Source: Nocardioides sp. 1609 (lineage in GTDB: Bacteria; Actinomycetota; Actinomycetes; Propionibacteriales; Nocardioidaceae). Taken from it: 64,000 nucleotides of DNA. The notes under the pieces were generated by a model. It was not told the DNA's origin, made no database searches, and saw only the letters and a program-made list of their open reading frames with translations. Below are positions 26,058-33,392 of the stretch, in pieces. The stretch spans positions 1 to 64,000 of the forward strand of contig NZ_SPUJ01000006.1 of the NCBI RefSeq assembly GCF_004522105.1, written 5' to 3'. Within the stretch, counting starts at the first letter, position 1, and each line of letters begins with the position of its first letter. The translations under genes were made by a program, and so were the position numbers.

Positions 26058-28117
26058 CGGGCACCTTCCTGGGGCGGGTCGAGAGCGGGACAGGGACGGA
26101 GGACGGGGACGGTGCTCGGGCTGCGTGCCGGGGCCGGCGTCCGCAGGGCGAAGGCCCGCACCAACGGGTCGACCCGGAACGTCCCGGGCGCGAGCTCGTC
26201 GAGCCAGCCGCGGTTGACGAGGTCGTCGAGGTGCTGCTGGGGCGGGCCGAACCGGTCGCCGTCGAGGGCGTCGCCGGCCTCCGGCAGCGAGAACCCGCTG
26301 TCGTCGAGCCCGGAGAGCCGGGTCACGACGTCGGGCAGCGGCGGCTCCAGCCGCAGCATGGCCAGGTCGAAGTACGCGGCGAGCGACAGGTCGCCCGCGC
26401 CGCCCGAGAGCCGGGCCACCGGGTCCTCCCGGAGCCACTGCGCCGCCGCGGCCAGCCCCCAGGCCGGTCGGGTCTGGAGGGTGGCGGCGAAGACGCGCAG
26501 CGCGAGCGGGTTGCGCCAGCAGTGCGTGACGATGTCGTAGGCGGCCAGCATGTCCTCGGCGACGCTCGCGGGGCCGAGCAGCCGACCGAGCAGCGCCAGG
26601 GCGTCGGCCATCTGGAGCTCCTCCACGCGGTGGACCAGCGCGCCGTGGGTGCGGACGAGCCGCAACATCGGCGCCCCGGTGGTGATCAGCACCGAGCGGT
26701 GGGGGTAGGCGTCGGCGATGGCGGCGACGTCCTGCTCGCGGACGGCGTCGTCGAGGAGCAGCAGTCCGGGCGCGGCCGTGGCGACGTCGTGCGCGCCGTG
26801 CGCGCCCGGGCCGAGCTGGGCGGCGAGATCGGCCACCACGTCCTCCCGGTCGCGAGGCCGGTCGTCGTGGTCGCGCATCCGGACCATGGCCTGCACCGAA
26901 CCGCCGGCGCCCTGCCCGGCCACGTGCTCGGCGACACGGGCCGCGGCGTGCAGGGCGAGCGAGGTCTTGCCGACGCCGGGCGACCCGACGAGCAGGCACA
27001 GCGAGCGGACGCCGTCCCGGCCGGTCAGCTGGTTCACCAGCCGGTCGAGCTCGTCCTCGCGGCCGACGAAGCCGGAGCTCCCGAGGAGCGACCTGGACAT
27101 CGGCGCGGTGCCGTTCGAGGTGCCGTTCGAGGTGCCGTTCGAGGTGCCGTTCGAGGTGCCGTTCGAGCCGTTCGAGGTGCCGTTCGGGATGACCGGCTGC
27201 TCAGCGACCGGGACCGGACGCAGGAGGTGGACGGTGCCGCCGGCGGCGACCGGGCCGGTGGTGGCCGGGCTGTCGGTGTCGCCGGCTCCGGGCGTCGCGA
27301 CGGGCAGCGCCGTGGCCGCCGGGGCGGGCGGCACGGTCGCTCCCGGGACCATCGGCTGGCCGGTGAGGATCGCCATCTCGGCCGCGGTCAGCTCGGGGGT
27401 CGGGTCGAGCCCGAGCTCGTCGGAGAGGTACTGCTTCATCCGGGTGCACTCGGCCAGGGCGTCCTCGCGGCGACCGGCACGGTAGAGCACCCCGACGAGC
27501 TGGAGCGCGAAGCGCTCGTGGCCCTCGTGGCTGCGGGTGAGCAGCTGGAGCTCGGCCAGCGCCTCCTGGTCGCGGCCGTCGCGGACGAGGAGGTCGACGA
27601 TGCGCTCGAGCACCTGCAGCCGCTCCTCCTCCAGCAGCGGGACCACACCGCGGTGCAGGACGTCGGAGCCGACGTTGCACAGCAGCGAGCCCTGCCAGAG
27701 GTCGAGGGCGCCGCGGAGGGCCCGGACCTGCGGGTCGACGCCGTCGAGACGGGTCGAGCCGACGACGTGCTCGCGGAAGAGGAGGAGGTCGAGCTCCTCG
27801 ACGCCGGCGCGGAGCCGGTAGCCACCGGAGACGGTCTGGATGAGGTCGTCGCCGAGGTTGTGGCGCACGAGCAGCTTGCGCAGCCGGGTGGTGCAGGTGC
27901 GCAGGGCCGAGCGGGCGTCGACGTCGGTCTCGTCGCCCCAGACGGCACGCAGCAGGAACTCGTTGGAGGTGACCTCGTTCGGCGAGGTGAGGAGGGTGGC
28001 GAGCATGCTCACCGGCTTGGACGCCGGCAGGGGCTGGTAGTTCTCCCCGTCCCACACGCTCACGGGTCCGAGCACCCGGAACGTCGGGTGGGGGGCCTGC
28101 AGGTGGTCGGGGTTCAT
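26054..28117 (-). CDS. SARP-family transcriptional activator with NB-ARC-like ATPase domain
   Basis: This 687-residue regulator has an N-terminal OmpR-type winged helix (residues about 10-100: FRVLGPVSVWDG, LRAVWGDE, TRLRKLL, VSGGYRL). A BTAD tetratricopeptide domain follows (about 110-250), then a low-complexity Asn-Gly-Thr-Ser linker (about 310-336) and a P-loop STAND domain (LVGSPGVGKTSLAL near 377). SARPs activate antibiotic pathways by binding direct heptamers. It overlaps the ThiF-like gene by ATGA and probably activates its own operon and the precursor promoter. Confidence 0.92.
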   Translation of the reverse strand: MNPDHLQAPHPTFRVLGPVSVWDGENYQPLPASKPVSMLATLLTSPNEVTSNEFLLRAVWGDETDVDARSALRTCTTRLRKLLVRHNLGDDLIQTVSGGYRLRAGVEELDLLLFREHVVGSTRLDGVDPQVRALRGALDLWQGSLLCNVGSDVLHRGVVPLLEEERLQVLERIVDLLVRDGRDQEALAELQLLTRSHEGHERFALQLVGVLYRAGRREDALAECTRMKQYLSDELGLDPTPELTAAEMAILTGQPMVPGATVPPAPAATALPVATPGAGDTDSPATTGPVAAGGTVHLLRPVPVAEQPVIPNGTSNGSNGTSNGTSNGTSNGTSNGTAPMSRSLLGSSGFVGREDELDRLVNQLTGRDGVRSLCLLVGSPGVGKTSLALHAAARVAEHVAGQGAGGSVQAMVRMRDHDDRPRDREDVVADLAAQLGPGAHGAHDVATAAPGLLLLDDAVREQDVAAIADAYPHRSVLITTGAPMLRLVRTHGALVHRVEELQMADALALLGRLLGPASVAEDMLAAYDIVTHCWRNPLALRVFAATLQTRPAWGLAAAAQWLREDPVARLSGGAGDLSLAAYFDLAMLRLEPPLPDVVTRLSGLDDSGFSLPEAGDALDGDRFGPPQQHLDDLVNRGWLDELAPGTFRVDPLVRAFALRTPAPARSPSTVPVLRPCPALDPPQEGAR
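27108..27187. repeat. 12-bp coding tandem repeat (NGTS linker)
   Basis: CGAGGTGCCGTT recurs about six times with one shortened unit. It encodes Asn-Gly-Thr-Ser repeats between the BTAD and ATPase domains of the SARP. Length variation would keep frame. Confidence 0.85.
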
Positions 28118-28195
28118 GTCCTCGACACTGCGGCCCGGTCAGCACCCCGAACAAGGGAACCGGCGGGGGCACAACCGGACGTGGCACCTTCTGCA

Positions 28196-28224
28196 CGGCG
28201 AGCTGCGGCGAGCTGCACGGCGAG
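28196..28224 (-). promoter_or_regulatory. Triple CGGCGAG heptamers upstream of SARP gene
   Basis: CGGCGAG starts at 28196, 28206 and 28218 (10- and 12-bp steps, one helical turn on average), about 80-105 bp upstream of the SARP start. This matches the direct-repeat layout of SARP binding sites but differs in sequence from the heptamers at the precursor gene. Confidence 0.4.
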
Positions 28225-28249
28225 CGGACAGGCCGCGTGCAGGGAGGGG

Positions 28250-29368
28250 TCAGCGGCGCTCGGTGGCCTCGACCCAGCCCCGGTCGCAGCAGATCACGCC
28301 GAGCTCGAAGCGGCTGTTGGAGCCGAGCTCCTGGCTGATCTGGGACACCAGCCGGCGCACCGAGCGCAGGGACATCCCGACGCGTCGGGCGATCGCCTCG
28401 TCCTTGTTGCCGCGGCCGAGGAACCGGATCACCTCGAGCTCGAGCTCGTTGGGCTCCCAGCGGTCGGGTCGGTCCTCGTCGTCGCCGAGCGGTCGACCCT
28501 CGCGCCACAGCGACTCGAAGGTGTCGCGCATCAGCCGGATGAGGCTGTGGTGGCGGACGATCGTGGCGCCGGCCCCGGGGTCGTCGGGGTCGGTGGGCAT
28601 GATCGCCGCCGAGTCGTCGACCAGGATCATCCGGGTCGGCAGCGTGGCCGCGACCCGGACGTCGGCACCCAGCCCGACGAGCTCGGCGAGGTAGGCGGCG
28701 TACTCGCGGGAGCGACGTACGTGACCGGTGAGCACCAGCATCCTGGTCTGGACCCCGCGCTCGAGGAGCGTGGTGTCGCCCCGGCGTGCGGTCTCCATCG
28801 CCTCGGGGCTCGGCAGCATCGTCAGGACGGTGAGGACCTCGGTCGTGGCCTGCCCGAGGAGCTCGGAGATCCGGTCGGACACGTGGTCGCGGCCGGCGAT
28901 CTGCTCGAGGCTGCTGCGCTGCCGGGTGTCGTGGTCGTCGACGAGCTCGATCAGCTGCTGGGTCGCCTGCCGGGTCTGGCTGAGTCGTTCCTGGGCCAGT
29001 CGCAGGGTGCGGTCACGCTCCTCGATCAGCCGGGTCAGCCCCACGCGGGGGCCGACCGGCCGCAGCGCGCCGTCGACCTCCTGCGACGGGACCAGCAGCC
29101 CCTTGGAGACGAGCGAGGCGATGGCCGGGGTGACGGCGTCCTCGCCGACCTGCAGGTGCTCGCGCAGCTGCCGGGGCGACCACTCGTCGGCGAGCAGGGT
29201 CTGCTGGTAGACCCGCAGCGCCACCGGGTCGAGACCGAGGGCGGCGAAGGACTCCACGTCGCGCTCGGTGAGCGGGGTGCGCTCGAGGCCGAGCGGGGAC
29301 GGACCGGTCGTCGCGAGGACCGGCTCGTCGGAGGGACCGGTGCCCACGGCATCGGTGATCGCGACCAT
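28250..29368 (-). CDS. LuxR-type/TrmB-like transcriptional regulator
   Basis: This 372-residue protein has an N-terminal winged-helix segment (RTPLTERDVESFAALGL, then LREHLQVGEDAVTPAIASLVSKGLL) like TrmB/HTH pathway regulators. A middle effector-like domain includes TRMILVDDSAAIMP. The C-terminal LuxR helix-turn-helix reads EVIRFLGRGNKDEAIARRVGMSLRSVRRLVSQI. The start at ATG 29368 has a perfect GGAGGAG. It is transcribed in the same direction as the operon with a 132-bp gap before the SARP gene, and is a likely upper-level regulator of the cluster. Confidence 0.85.
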   Translation of the reverse strand: MVAITDAVGTGPSDEPVLATTGPSPLGLERTPLTERDVESFAALGLDPVALRVYQQTLLADEWSPRQLREHLQVGEDAVTPAIASLVSKGLLVPSQEVDGALRPVGPRVGLTRLIEERDRTLRLAQERLSQTRQATQQLIELVDDHDTRQRSSLEQIAGRDHVSDRISELLGQATTEVLTVLTMLPSPEAMETARRGDTTLLERGVQTRMLVLTGHVRRSREYAAYLAELVGLGADVRVAATLPTRMILVDDSAAIMPTDPDDPGAGATIVRHHSLIRLMRDTFESLWREGRPLGDDEDRPDRWEPNELELEVIRFLGRGNKDEAIARRVGMSLRSVRRLVSQISQELGSNSRFELGVICCDRGWVEATERR

Positions 29369-29470
29369 CTCTTCTCCTCCACCCGAGTTGAGCGCATCGT
29401 ACAAGTCGTCGGTGACCCGAAGGGGTTGGCCGGACCGGCCGGTGCGCGCCGTCCCACCTGGTGGCGACTT

Positions 29471-29491
29471 GTGTCCTGACACCTTCTGCCC
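29471..29491. promoter_or_regulatory. Inverted repeat and shared CACCTTCTGC motif in divergent promoter
   Basis: GTGTC-CT-GACAC (29471-29482) runs into CACCTTCTGC (29482-29491). The same 10-mer occurs at 28186-28195 upstream of the SARP gene. The site sits between the divergent LuxR-type regulator and the small secreted peptide gene. Confidence 0.35.
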
Positions 29492-29579
29492 CCCGCTCGA
29501 CCCGTGACCCAGGCATACCCCGCGGGACATGGTGGTAACGAAGCCAAGGACCGCACATCACGACGAAGGGACACCAACC

Positions 29580-29771
29580 ATGCGCACCAAGATCATGTCG
29601 GGAATCGTTGGAGTCGTCGTCTGCGCCGGGGTCGCCGTGGGCTCGGGCGCACCTGCCTCCGCCGCCGACGCCGGCTCCGTGTCGGAGACGGCGGTCGTCG
29701 TCGTCGCCGTCGACGTCAAGCTGCCGGACGTCCGTCACGTGCCGCAGTCGCCCTGCATCGACTGCTGGTGA
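29580..29771 (+). CDS. Small secreted peptide ending in CIDCW
   Basis: A 63-residue protein starting at ATG 29580 (GAAGGG upstream). A classical signal peptide (MRTKIMSGIVGVVVCAGVAVGSG then APASAA) is followed by a short mature part of about 35 residues. That part is Val-rich and ends PCIDCW, a CxxC pair just before the C-terminus. No family was recognised. It is divergent from the LuxR-type regulator of the RiPP operon. It could be a secreted signal, a toxin-like peptide or an unrelated exported protein. Confidence 0.6.
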   Translation: MRTKIMSGIVGVVVCAGVAVGSGAPASAADAGSVSETAVVVVAVDVKLPDVRHVPQSPCIDCW

Positions 29772-30009
29772 CCTCCGCCCGGTCACCCGGCAGCGGGTGG
29801 CACGGGACACGTACACTCGGCGAGCGTTCATGCAACGATGCCCGGGCTGAAGCACCTCTGTTCGTCGGGCACACGACCTCGCCGACGTCTTCCTCGTCGC
29901 GGGGCCGCCCGTCCCGAGGAGTGGATCCACCATCACACCGTCGACCAGCAGCGCCGACCGGGCACTCGCCGCCGACCTGGAGAACTCCTTCGACGAGCTC
30001 GGCTACCTC

Positions 30010-32076
30010 GTGGGCAACGAGCCGTCCGCCGTCCTCCTGGTGGACCTGAGCACCCGCGACGTCGTGCACGCCAACCCGGTCGCCCGGCAGCTCGCACCCG
30101 GCCTCCCGCTCCCGAGCCCGCTCGACGCCTGGTCCGACACCGCCGGCCTGCGCGACCTCGACGGTGGCCTGCTCTCCGAGACCGACCACCCCCTGTCCCG
30201 CCTCGCACGCACCGAGCCGGTCAACGGCCAGGCGGTCTCGGCCCGGCGCGGCAGCGACATGGGTCAGCAGCGACAGCCGCTCTGGGTGGTCGCACTGCCC
30301 ATGCTCGACTCGCCGCTGCTGAACTCCTACGCGCTGGTCGTGATGCTGCCGATCGGACGACGCGCGGACGTGCCGCAGGCCGCGAGCCTCGACCTGCACT
30401 CGCGTGCGGTGGTGGCGACCGGGCTGTCGTTCACGCTCGTCGACGCGACCGACCCCGACCTGCCCCTGGTGTGGGTGAACCCCGCCTTCACGGCCACGAC
30501 CGGCTACACGCTGGAGGAGTCGGTCGGCCGCAACTGCCGGTTCCTCCAGGGCACGGGCACCGACCCGGCGCACGTCGACCGGATCCGCCAGGCCGTCCGC
30601 GCCGGCGAGGACGTCACGTGCACGGTGCTGAACTACCGCAAGGACGCGACGGCGTACTGGAACCAGGTGCACATCAGCCCGGTCCACGGCCCCGACGGCG
30701 CACTGACCCACTTCGTCGGCATCCTCTCCGACGTGACCGGGCGGATCGAGGCCGACCGCGCCCGGGACGCCGCGCTGCTCGCCGAGCGACGGGCCCGGGC
30801 GGCGTCCGAGGCCGCGGAGGAGCGGCTCCAGCTGCTGGTCGACGCCAGCAGCGGTCTCGTCGGTGCCGCGGACGTCGCCGACTCCCACCGCCGGCTGATC
30901 GACCTGCTCGTCCCGCGGGTCGCCGACTTCGCCCTGGTCCTCGGGCCGACCGGCACCGACGACCTCGGCGTCCTGGCCGCCCAGCACACCACCGAGGAGC
31001 TGGTCGGGGACCTCCGGGACGTCGCGGGTGGACTGGCCGCCGCGCTCGTCGCGGGGTCCCCCGTCGACGTCCTCGTGGGTGCGGACGGCGGGCGCCTGCT
31101 CACCGACCTCGACACCCCCGCGGGCAGCGACGCCCGCCGTGACTACATCGCCGACGAGCAGTACCTCGCCGCCAGCGCGGCGTTCCCGGTGCGCTCCGCC
31201 GTCCTCGTGCCGCTGCCGGGGAGGGGCCCCGCCACCGAGGTGCTCGTCCTGGGTCGGTCACCCGGTCGCCCGCAGTTCACCCGGGACGACGTCGAGGTCG
31301 CCGCCGACCTCGGGCGTCGCGTCGGGGTCCTGGTGGAGAACACCCGCCTCCACGAGCTCCAGCGCAGCAACTCCGAGGTGCTGCAGCGCAGCCTCCTCCC
31401 CGACCTGCCCACCATCCGCGGGATCCGGTCCGCGGCGCAGTACCACGCCGGCGCGGTCGGGTCGCAGGTCGGCGGCGACTTCTACGACCTCACCACCCTC
31501 GCGGACGGCACCGTCGCGCTGGCGGTCGGCGACGTGGTCGGGCACGACATCGTCGCGGCGGCCGCGATGGGCCAGCTCCGCGGGCTCCTGCGCGCCTGCG
31601 TGCACGATCCCGCCGCCACCCCGTCGAGCGTGATCGCGCGGGTCGAGCGGCTGCTCACCGACCTGCAGCTGCGCACGATCGCCTCGATGCTCCAGGCGTT
31701 CCTGACCCGGACGCCGGACGGCTGGGACCTCGTCTGGTCGTGCGCCGGGCACCCGCCGCTCGCCGTCCGCTACCCCGACGGCCGCGTGGAGCTGCTCGGC
31801 CAGACCGACGGCAACGACCCGCTGATCGGGGTCGGGCACCCCGATCGCCACGAGGAGTCCGCGACCCTGCCCGTCGGCACCCTCCTGCTCGGCTACACCG
31901 ACGGACTCGTCGAGCGCCGCACCGAGTCCCTCGACCTCGGGCTGCAGCGGCTGCTGCACCACGTCCGGGTCGGCCCCGCCGACCCCGCCGGCCTCGTGGA
32001 GCACCTCGTGGAGCACCTTACGCGCGGCTCCGACCACGACGACGACATCGCCCTGGTCGCCGTCCGGCTGGACTAG
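30010..32076 (+). CDS. LOV-domain blue-light photoreceptor with SpoIIE phosphatase output
   Basis: This 688-residue sensor has an N-terminal PAS-like segment (NEPSAVLLVDLSTRDVVHANP) and a LOV domain (about 135-245). The flavin-adduct signature GRNCRFLQG has its Cys near residue 176, followed by NYRKDATAYWNQVHISP. A GAF-like region comes next, then a PP2C/SpoIIE Ser/Thr phosphatase (GGDFYD, GDVVGHD, GYTDGLVERR, DDDIALVAV). It should dephosphorylate an anti-anti-sigma factor in response to blue light. GTG 30010 lacks a ribosome site. In-frame ATC at 29932 is preceded by GAGGAG, so the true start may be upstream. Confidence 0.9.
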   Translation: MGNEPSAVLLVDLSTRDVVHANPVARQLAPGLPLPSPLDAWSDTAGLRDLDGGLLSETDHPLSRLARTEPVNGQAVSARRGSDMGQQRQPLWVVALPMLDSPLLNSYALVVMLPIGRRADVPQAASLDLHSRAVVATGLSFTLVDATDPDLPLVWVNPAFTATTGYTLEESVGRNCRFLQGTGTDPAHVDRIRQAVRAGEDVTCTVLNYRKDATAYWNQVHISPVHGPDGALTHFVGILSDVTGRIEADRARDAALLAERRARAASEAAEERLQLLVDASSGLVGAADVADSHRRLIDLLVPRVADFALVLGPTGTDDLGVLAAQHTTEELVGDLRDVAGGLAAALVAGSPVDVLVGADGGRLLTDLDTPAGSDARRDYIADEQYLAASAAFPVRSAVLVPLPGRGPATEVLVLGRSPGRPQFTRDDVEVAADLGRRVGVLVENTRLHELQRSNSEVLQRSLLPDLPTIRGIRSAAQYHAGAVGSQVGGDFYDLTTLADGTVALAVGDVVGHDIVAAAAMGQLRGLLRACVHDPAATPSSVIARVERLLTDLQLRTIASMLQAFLTRTPDGWDLVWSCAGHPPLAVRYPDGRVELLGQTDGNDPLIGVGHPDRHEESATLPVGTLLLGYTDGLVERRTESLDLGLQRLLHHVRVGPADPAGLVEHLVEHLTRGSDHDDDIALVAVRLD

Positions 32077-32158
32077 CAGGTCGGATCCGGGGATCCGCGG
32101 CGTGACCGGCACCTGCCCGGATACGCTGGGACCGGCCGGCCCCTCGGGGACGGTCGTG

Positions 32159-32199
32159 CCCGCGCCCCGCGTCCGAAATCCCCCCCAGACGGGCGCGGG
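32159..32199 (+). terminator. Stem-loop downstream of LOV-SpoIIE gene
   Basis: CCCGCGCCC (32159-32167) pairs with GGGCGCGGG (32191-32199), about 80 bp after the stop codon. Confidence 0.45.
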
Positions 32200-32220
32200 G
32201 TGTCGGGTCCCGCAGCCGCT

Positions 32221-32339
32221 GACCCGTCGCCGATAGGTGACGGGTCGGTCCCGTCGTCGCTGACCCGTCACCTATAGGTGACGGGTCGGCACCACCTGGG
32301 TCCCGTCGCCGCTGACCCGTCGCCGATAGGTGACGGGTC
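32221..32339. repeat. Three 26-bp palindromes between convergent genes
   Basis: Palindromes occupy 32221-32246, 32262-32287 and 32314-32339. Half-site GACCCGTC(A/G)CC leads into ATAGGTGACGGGTC. The middle copy is a perfect palindrome, while the outer two share the same two mismatches in the left arm. Spacers are 15 and 26 bp. They fill the gap between the stop codons of the LOV-SpoIIE gene and the lipoprotein gene, so they may be terminators, REP-like elements or a protein-binding array. Confidence 0.85.
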
Positions 32340-32371
32340 AGCGTCGCGCCGGACCCCGCGGAGAGGGAGGG

Positions 32372-32836
32372 TCAGCGGTTCGTTCGGGCCTCGTCGCTCG
32401 GTGCCAGCGTGACGACGTAGGAGTAGCCGGCGTCGAGAGTCGGGGTGGCGAGGGACGTGCCCTCGCCGGTCACGACCGTGAACTCCTCGACCAGGTCGTT
32501 CAGGTTGCTCCCGCCCGTCTCACCGGACGGCGCCAGCTGCTGGTCGCTCGACACCTCGACCTCGCCGTCACCGACCTCGGTGATCTCGAAGGTGATCCGG
32601 TCGCCGATGCTGTCGACCGTGGCGGTGGCCCCGACCTCGACCGGCAGCGTCGTGATCTCGGGCGTCGAATCGTGGTCCGAGTCCCAGCCGTTCCAGTCGG
32701 AGGCCTCGATCGTCAGGGTCTGTGCGGGGACGGGCGGGCCGTCCCGGCGTCCCTCACCTCCGTCGTCCGCGCACCCGGTCAGCGCGAGCGAGCCCAGGAC
32801 GACGGCGACGAGCAGGCCGGGCGTGGTGGTCCTCAT
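32372..32836 (-). CDS. Lipoprotein of unknown function
   Basis: A 154-residue protein with a signal peptide and lipobox (VVLGSLALTGC, Cys near 21) anchoring it to the outer face of the membrane. The mature part is acidic with alternating hydrophobic strands (TLTIEASDWNGWDSDHDSTPEI, then TFEITEVGDGEVEVSSDQ), suggesting a small beta-sandwich. No named family was recognised. ATG 32836 is the start that gives a proper signal peptide. Upstream lies a divergent small membrane protein. Confidence 0.7.
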   Translation of the reverse strand: MRTTTPGLLVAVVLGSLALTGCADDGGEGRRDGPPVPAQTLTIEASDWNGWDSDHDSTPEITTLPVEVGATATVDSIGDRITFEITEVGDGEVEVSSDQQLAPSGETGGSNLNDLVEEFTVVTGEGTSLATPTLDAGYSYVVTLAPSDEARTNR

Positions 32837-33010
32837 GCCTGCTCCGACGTCGGCGCGCGGCCCCCGGTTCCCCGCACCCGCGGTCAGCCGGCGAGCACGT
32901 CGCCGCTGCGAGGTCCCAGGAGCGTCCTCGTCGTCTCGGGACCGGCCTGACCGCCGAGCTGAGTACGAAGGCTCTCCGCGACGCCGACGACCGGGCCTAG
33001 CGTCCTCGGC

Positions 33011-33376
33011 ATGCACCCGCACGCCGCTCCCCCGTACGCCGTCCCGCACACCCGCCCGCCCCGGCGGCAGGGAGATCTCTCCGTCTCGGTCGCCGCGCTG
33101 GCCGTGGCCGCGGGCATCGGGTTCCTGCTCGGCGCCTTCGGCCTGATGTCGCTGGCCTTCGTCGACGGGTGCACGCCGCCCGACTGCGACGCCGACGCGT
33201 TCACCAGGGCCATCAACCTCACCCTGGTGGGCGCGTCGGTGGTCGGCATCGGCGGCACGGTCACCACGGTCGTGCGACTGGCCCGGCGCTCGGTGGCCTG
33301 GCCGTTCGCGGTGGCGACGCTGGTGCTGGTGCTGGCGACGTACGCCGTCGGCGGCGTGTTCTGGTACCGGAGCTGA
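33011..33376 (+). CDS. Small membrane protein with three hydrophobic spans
   Basis: A 121-residue protein with a His/Pro-rich N-terminus followed by about three hydrophobic segments (VAALAVAAGIGFLLGAFGLM, LTLVGASVVGIGGTVTTVV and AVATLVLVLATYAVGGVFW). A loop contains two Cys (GCTPPDCDAD). No family was recognised. It is convergent with the MFS gene at 33393 with 16 bp between stops. Confidence 0.65.
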   Translation: MHPHAAPPYAVPHTRPPRRQGDLSVSVAALAVAAGIGFLLGAFGLMSLAFVDGCTPPDCDADAFTRAINLTLVGASVVGIGGTVTTVVRLARRSVAWPFAVATLVLVLATYAVGGVFWYRS

Positions 33377-33392
33377 GGCTCCCCGATCCGGG

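Noticed and set aside
32221..32339. CRISPR-like appearance of repeated 26-bp units
   Set aside because: There are only three units, each an internal palindrome, with spacers of unequal length (15 and 26 bp) and no cas genes.
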